Shown here one piece after another: positions 6,623-10,043 of a DNA stretch of 10,043 nt. A program made the position numbers and the translations under genes. Position 1 is the stretch's first letter; each line of letters starts with the position of its first letter. Source of the DNA: Caulobacteraceae bacterium (GTDB taxonomy: Bacteria > Pseudomonadota > Alphaproteobacteria > Caulobacterales > Caulobacteraceae); the NCBI GenBank assembly GCA_028291305.1, contig JAQGII010000289.1, positions 1 through 10,043 on the forward strand, written 5' to 3'. Below the pieces are notes generated by a model. It did not search any database. It worked only from the letters and a program-made list of their open reading frames with translations, and had not been told where the DNA came from.

Positions 6623-9600
6623 ATGAAGACTGTTCACAATCAACCCACGGCCATCGCGGTCGTCGGCGCCAGCGCCCTTTTCCCCGGGTCGATCGGCGCC
6701 CAGTCCTTCTGGAGCAATATCCTGGAAGGGCGCGACTTCATGTCCGACGTGCCCGCCGACAACTGGCTGATCGATGACTTCTTCGATCCCGATCCCTCCA
6801 AAAGCGGCAAGATCTATGCGCGGCGGGGCGCCTTCCTGCCCAAGGTGGACTTCGACCCAATCGCCCACGGAATTCCGCCCAACCAGCTGAGCACCACCGA
6901 CACCGTCCAGCTCCTGTCGCTGATCGTGGCCCAGAAGGTCCTGGACGACGCGGCCAGCGTCCAGTTCGGCAAGGTCAGCAAAAAGGACATCAGCGTCATA
7001 CTGGGCATCGCCTCCGCCACGGAACTGGTGGGGCAGATGGCGGCGCGCATCCAGCGCCCGCACTGGGTCAAGGCCATGCGCGAGATCGGCCTGCCAGAGA
7101 GCCAGGTGCAGGACGCCTGCGCCCGGATCGAGGCCTCCTATCCGGAGTGGGACGAGAGCACCTTTCCGGGCCTGCTGGGCAATGTGGTGGCCGGCCGGAT
7201 CGCCAACCGCCTGGACCTGGGCGGGACCAACTGCGTGGTCGACGCGGCCTGCGCCAGCAGCCTGGGCGCTGTGGCCATGGCGGCGCAGGAGCTGCAGCTG
7301 GGCCATTCGGACTTGGTCATCACCGGCGGCGCCGACTGCCTGAACGACATCTTCATGTACATGTGTTTTTCCAAGACTCCGGCCTTGTCGCCCACAGGCG
7401 ATTGCCGGCCGTTCTCGGACTCCGCCGATGGCACCATGCTGGGCGAAGGTATCGGCATGGTCGCATTGCGCCGGCTGGAAGACGCCGAGCGGGACGGGGA
7501 CCGCATCTATGCCGTGCTGCGCGGCATCGGTTCTTCGTCTGACGGGCGCGCGAAGAGCATCTACGCCCCGCGTTCCGAGGGCCAGGAAACGGCGATCCGC
7601 CGCGCCTATGAACGCGCCGGCTATGGTCCGGAGGCTGTCGGCCTGATCGAGGCCCACGGCACCGCCACGAAGGCCGGCGACCTGGCCGAGTTCGGCGGGC
7701 TGAAGCGGGCTTTCGCGGAGGTCGAGGGACGCGAAGCGATTGCCCTGGGTTCGGTGAAGTCGCAGATCGGGCACACCAAGGCGGCGGCCGGCGCGGCGTC
7801 CCTGTTCAAGGTGGTGATGTCCCTCCACCACAAGGTGCTGCCGCCGACGATCAAGGTTGATCGGCCTAACACCAAACTGCAGATCCAGGACACGCCCTTC
7901 TACCTGAATACCGAGACCCGGCCGTGGATCCAGGCGGCGGGCGAGACCCGCAAGGCATCCGTCAGCTCCTTTGGCTTCGGCGGGAGCAACTTCCACCTGA
8001 CCCTCGAAGAATATGTGGGCGAAAACAATCCGGCGCTGCGTACGTCGAGCCTGTCCACTCATCTGCTGTTGCTGGCCGCCGATGACGCGTCCGTCTTGCT
8101 GGCCGGCGCCAAGGATTTGGGCGCGGCGCTCACGTCCCGACCCCTGGCGGCCCTGGCTCGCGAGAGCCAGCTGAACTTCTCGAACGGGGCTCGCCGCCGG
8201 CTCGCCGTCATCGCCGCCGACGCACAAGCAGCGATCGCCGCCCTGGCCCATGCCGCCGATCAGATCAGCCAGGACAGCGAGCGTTCCTTCTCCTTGCCCA
8301 ACAAGGCGCACTACGCCATCGGCGCCGAGCGGCCCAAAACCGCCTTCCTGTTCCCCGGCCAGGGCAGCCAATACCTGAACATGGGCCGCTCGCTAGCGGT
8401 AGAGTTCGACACCGCCCGTCGCGTCTGGGACGAGGCCGCGGCCCTTGCGCTGGGTCCCGACCAGGCCCTGCACCAAGTGGTGTTCCCGACCCCGGTGTTC
8501 GACGACGCGGCCCGGGCGGTCCAGGCCGACCGGCTGACACGCACCGACTGGGCCCAGCCCGCCCTCGGCGCCGCTTCCCTGGCCGTCATGCGCCTCCTCG
8601 AACAGGCTGGCGTGCGGCCCGACGCGGTGGCGGGACATAGCTATGGCGAGGTGGTCGCCCTTCACGCCGCAGGCGTGATCGGCAGCGCGGCCGACATGCT
8701 GGCCGTTTCCCGCCGCCGGGGCGAACTGATGCGGGCGGCCGGGTCGTCCCCCGGCGCCATGATGGCGGTCGCCGTGTCCGCCACCGAGGCTGCGGCTCTG
8801 CTCGAAGTCCACGCCGAGGCGGTGTCCATCGCCAACATCAACAGCCCCAAGCAGGTGGTGGTGGCCGGCGCGCGGGCCGATATCGAGGCCTTTCATGGCG
8901 TCCTCAAGCAGCAGGGCGTCACCAGCTCGATCCTGCCGGTGGCCACGGCCTTCCATACCGCGATGGTGTCGGGCTCTGCGGCCCCCTTCGCAGAATACCT
9001 CGCCGGCTGCCCAATGGCCGCGCCGCGCATCCCGGTGTACGGCAACAGCAGGGCTGAACCGTATACGGACGATCCGGACGCGTCCCGCGCGACCCTGGCG
9101 CGCCAACTGGCGGAGCCGGTCCGCTTCGCCGAGATGATCGAGCGGATGTATGCTGATGGCTGCCGCCTATTCGTGGAGGTGGGCGCGGGGTCTGTGCTCT
9201 CGGGCATGGTGGGCGACTGCCTAGCCGGGCGCCCGCACGTCGCGGTGGCTACGGATCACCGCAAGCAGGATGGCCGCGCTGCGCTGTTCAACGCCCTGGC
9301 CGTGATGAGCGTGAACGGCATGCCGGTGAACTACACCGCGCTCTGGGCGCCGTTCGCCCCTTTCGAGCTTCAGCGTCCGGAAAGGCCGTCCGCGGCCACG
9401 GTGAAACTGGGGGGCGCCAATTACGGTAAGCCCTATCCTGCCGGGGGCGCGGCGGCGCGGCCTTTGCCCAATCCCGAACGTCCGACGCAGGAGCTCCAGC
9501 CTCCGATCGCGACGCACGTCGCTGCCGCGCCTGCGCCTGCGCCAACGCTGGCCCCGGCGCCCCTTACCGCCGCCCCTCCAGCGCCCGGCCTCAGCGACAG

Positions 9601-10043
9601 TGGCTGGGCCGCTTTCCAGGCGATGCAGCAGAACCTGCTCGAAGCCCAGAAAGGCTTCACCGAAGCCATGGCCGCTTCGCATCAGGCCTTCCTGCGCGCC
9701 TCGGAAACCAGCATGCGCCAACTCGGGGGCGCGGGCGCCGTCGCGGCGTCTGTGCCTGCGCCCCTCACGGCTGCGCCCCCCATGGCTGCACCTGTCTCCA
9801 CGCCGGCGGCGGCGCCTGTCCTGGTAGAAGCCCCGGCCCCGATCGCGCCGATAGCGCCCAAGATCGACATCGCGCGGGTCCAGGCGCCGGCGCCCGCTGC
9901 CCTGGGGACCTCGGCCACAGACGCCCATAGCCTCTTGTTGGACGTGGTCGCGGAGAAGACCGGCTATCCGGTTGAGATGCTGAGTCTCGACATGGAGCTG
10001 GAAGCCGGTCTCGGCATCGACTCCATCAAGCGGGTACAGATCT
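6623..10043 (+). CDS. pfaA: PfaA-type multidomain polyketide/fatty acid synthase, KS-AT-linker-ACP, partial at 3' end
   Basis: This large iterative synthase elongates malonyl units into a long-chain, often polyunsaturated, acyl product. The visible 1140 residues are one unbroken frame. The ketosynthase (about 8-460) has the triad C210 (VDAACASSL), H345 (EAHGTATKAGD) and H384 (GSVKSQIGHTKAAAG), the PfaA-specific block SFPGLLGN-type before the active site (here TFPGLLGN) and a closing SSFGFGGSNFH (448-458). The acyltransferase (about 572-905) has GQGSQY, S673 in GHSYGE and H778 in AFHT, the malonyl-type pattern. An Ala/Pro-rich linker then encloses a Gln-rich helix (about 990-1036). The first carrier domain begins near 1098, with S1134 in GLGIDSIKRVQI as the phosphopantetheine site; the window stops just after. 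PfaA proteins usually continue with several carriers and a ketoreductase. The ATG at 6623 has only a weak AGGG 14 nt upstream, suggesting coupling to pfaD. It may make a non-PUFA secondary lipid. Confidence 0.92.
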   Translation, partial: MKTVHNQPTAIAVVGASALFPGSIGAQSFWSNILEGRDFMSDVPADNWLIDDFFDPDPSKSGKIYARRGAFLPKVDFDPIAHGIPPNQLSTTDTVQLLSLIVAQKVLDDAASVQFGKVSKKDISVILGIASATELVGQMAARIQRPHWVKAMREIGLPESQVQDACARIEASYPEWDESTFPGLLGNVVAGRIANRLDLGGTNCVVDAACASSLGAVAMAAQELQLGHSDLVITGGADCLNDIFMYMCFSKTPALSPTGDCRPFSDSADGTMLGEGIGMVALRRLEDAERDGDRIYAVLRGIGSSSDGRAKSIYAPRSEGQETAIRRAYERAGYGPEAVGLIEAHGTATKAGDLAEFGGLKRAFAEVEGREAIALGSVKSQIGHTKAAAGAASLFKVVMSLHHKVLPPTIKVDRPNTKLQIQDTPFYLNTETRPWIQAAGETRKASVSSFGFGGSNFHLTLEEYVGENNPALRTSSLSTHLLLLAADDASVLLAGAKDLGAALTSRPLAALARESQLNFSNGARRRLAVIAADAQAAIAALAHAADQISQDSERSFSLPNKAHYAIGAERPKTAFLFPGQGSQYLNMGRSLAVEFDTARRVWDEAAALALGPDQALHQVVFPTPVFDDAARAVQADRLTRTDWAQPALGAASLAVMRLLEQAGVRPDAVAGHSYGEVVALHAAGVIGSAADMLAVSRRRGELMRAAGSSPGAMMAVAVSATEAAALLEVHAEAVSIANINSPKQVVVAGARADIEAFHGVLKQQGVTSSILPVATAFHTAMVSGSAAPFAEYLAGCPMAAPRIPVYGNSRAEPYTDDPDASRATLARQLAEPVRFAEMIERMYADGCRLFVEVGAGSVLSGMVGDCLAGRPHVAVATDHRKQDGRAALFNALAVMSVNGMPVNYTALWAPFAPFELQRPERPSAATVKLGGANYGKPYPAGGAAARPLPNPERPTQELQPPIATHVAAAPAPAPTLAPAPLTAAPPAPGLSDSGWAAFQAMQQNLLEAQKGFTEAMAASHQAFLRASETSMRQLGGAGAVAASVPAPLTAAPPMAAPVSTPAAAPVLVEAPAPIAPIAPKIDIARVQAPAPAALGTSATDAHSLLLDVVAEKTGYPVEMLSLDMELEAGLGIDSIKRVQI

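Noticed and set aside
6566..8371. A 601-codon open frame on the minus strand
   Set aside because: It is antisense to the PfaA-type ketosynthase, whose catalytic motifs are intact on the plus strand. Its translation is low-complexity Gly/Arg/Gln/Asp-rich, typical of GC-rich shadow frames.
10038..10043. AGATCT exactly at the right end, suggesting a cloning junction
   Set aside because: The bases encode the expected V-Q-I continuation of the carrier motif, so the restriction-site match is most likely coincidental.

Overview
The window is GC-rich, densely coding DNA that reads as an alphaproteobacterium; Caulobacterales (Caulobacter/Phenylobacterium type) is the best guess, from the bo3 oxidase sequences and base composition. 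This is inferred from remembered family sequences only. It has two functional halves.

Left half (1-3301), respiration. On the minus strand lie cyoA (complete) and the N-terminal two thirds of cyoB, subunits II and I of a cytochrome bo3-type ubiquinol oxidase. cyoC and cyoD would be expected beyond the left edge. As sequenced, cyoB carries two lesions: a TAA replacing a tyrosine or tryptophan codon at 334-336, and a one-base loss in a C-run at 75-78. It is therefore either a decaying gene or affected by sequence errors. Divergent from cyoA is a half-length protein related to the N-terminal half of MFS metabolite:H+ symporters, with degenerate signature motifs. The shared 227-bp intergenic region holds three perfect inverted repeats; two of them are centred about three helical turns apart in front of cyoA.

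Right half (3328-10043), lipid/polyketide synthesis. A PfaD-type enoyl reductase (4932-6563) is followed 59 bp later by the start of a large PfaA-type synthase (6623 to beyond the window). The synthase part shows a ketosynthase, a malonyl-type acyltransferase, an Ala/Pro-rich linker and the first acyl carrier domain. This pair belongs to the polyunsaturated fatty acid / 'secondary lipid' synthase superfamily. The PfaD-first order resembles the myxobacterial arrangement more than the marine gammaproteobacterial pfaABCD order.

Divergent from pfaD is a FAD-dependent amine-oxidase-fold oxidoreductase (3328-4629), a candidate tailoring enzyme for the lipid product. The 302-bp divergent region has a plausible promoter for it overlapped by a TetR-like palindrome, plus three further inverted repeats. 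No RNA genes, insertion sequences, CRISPR arrays or attachment sites were seen.
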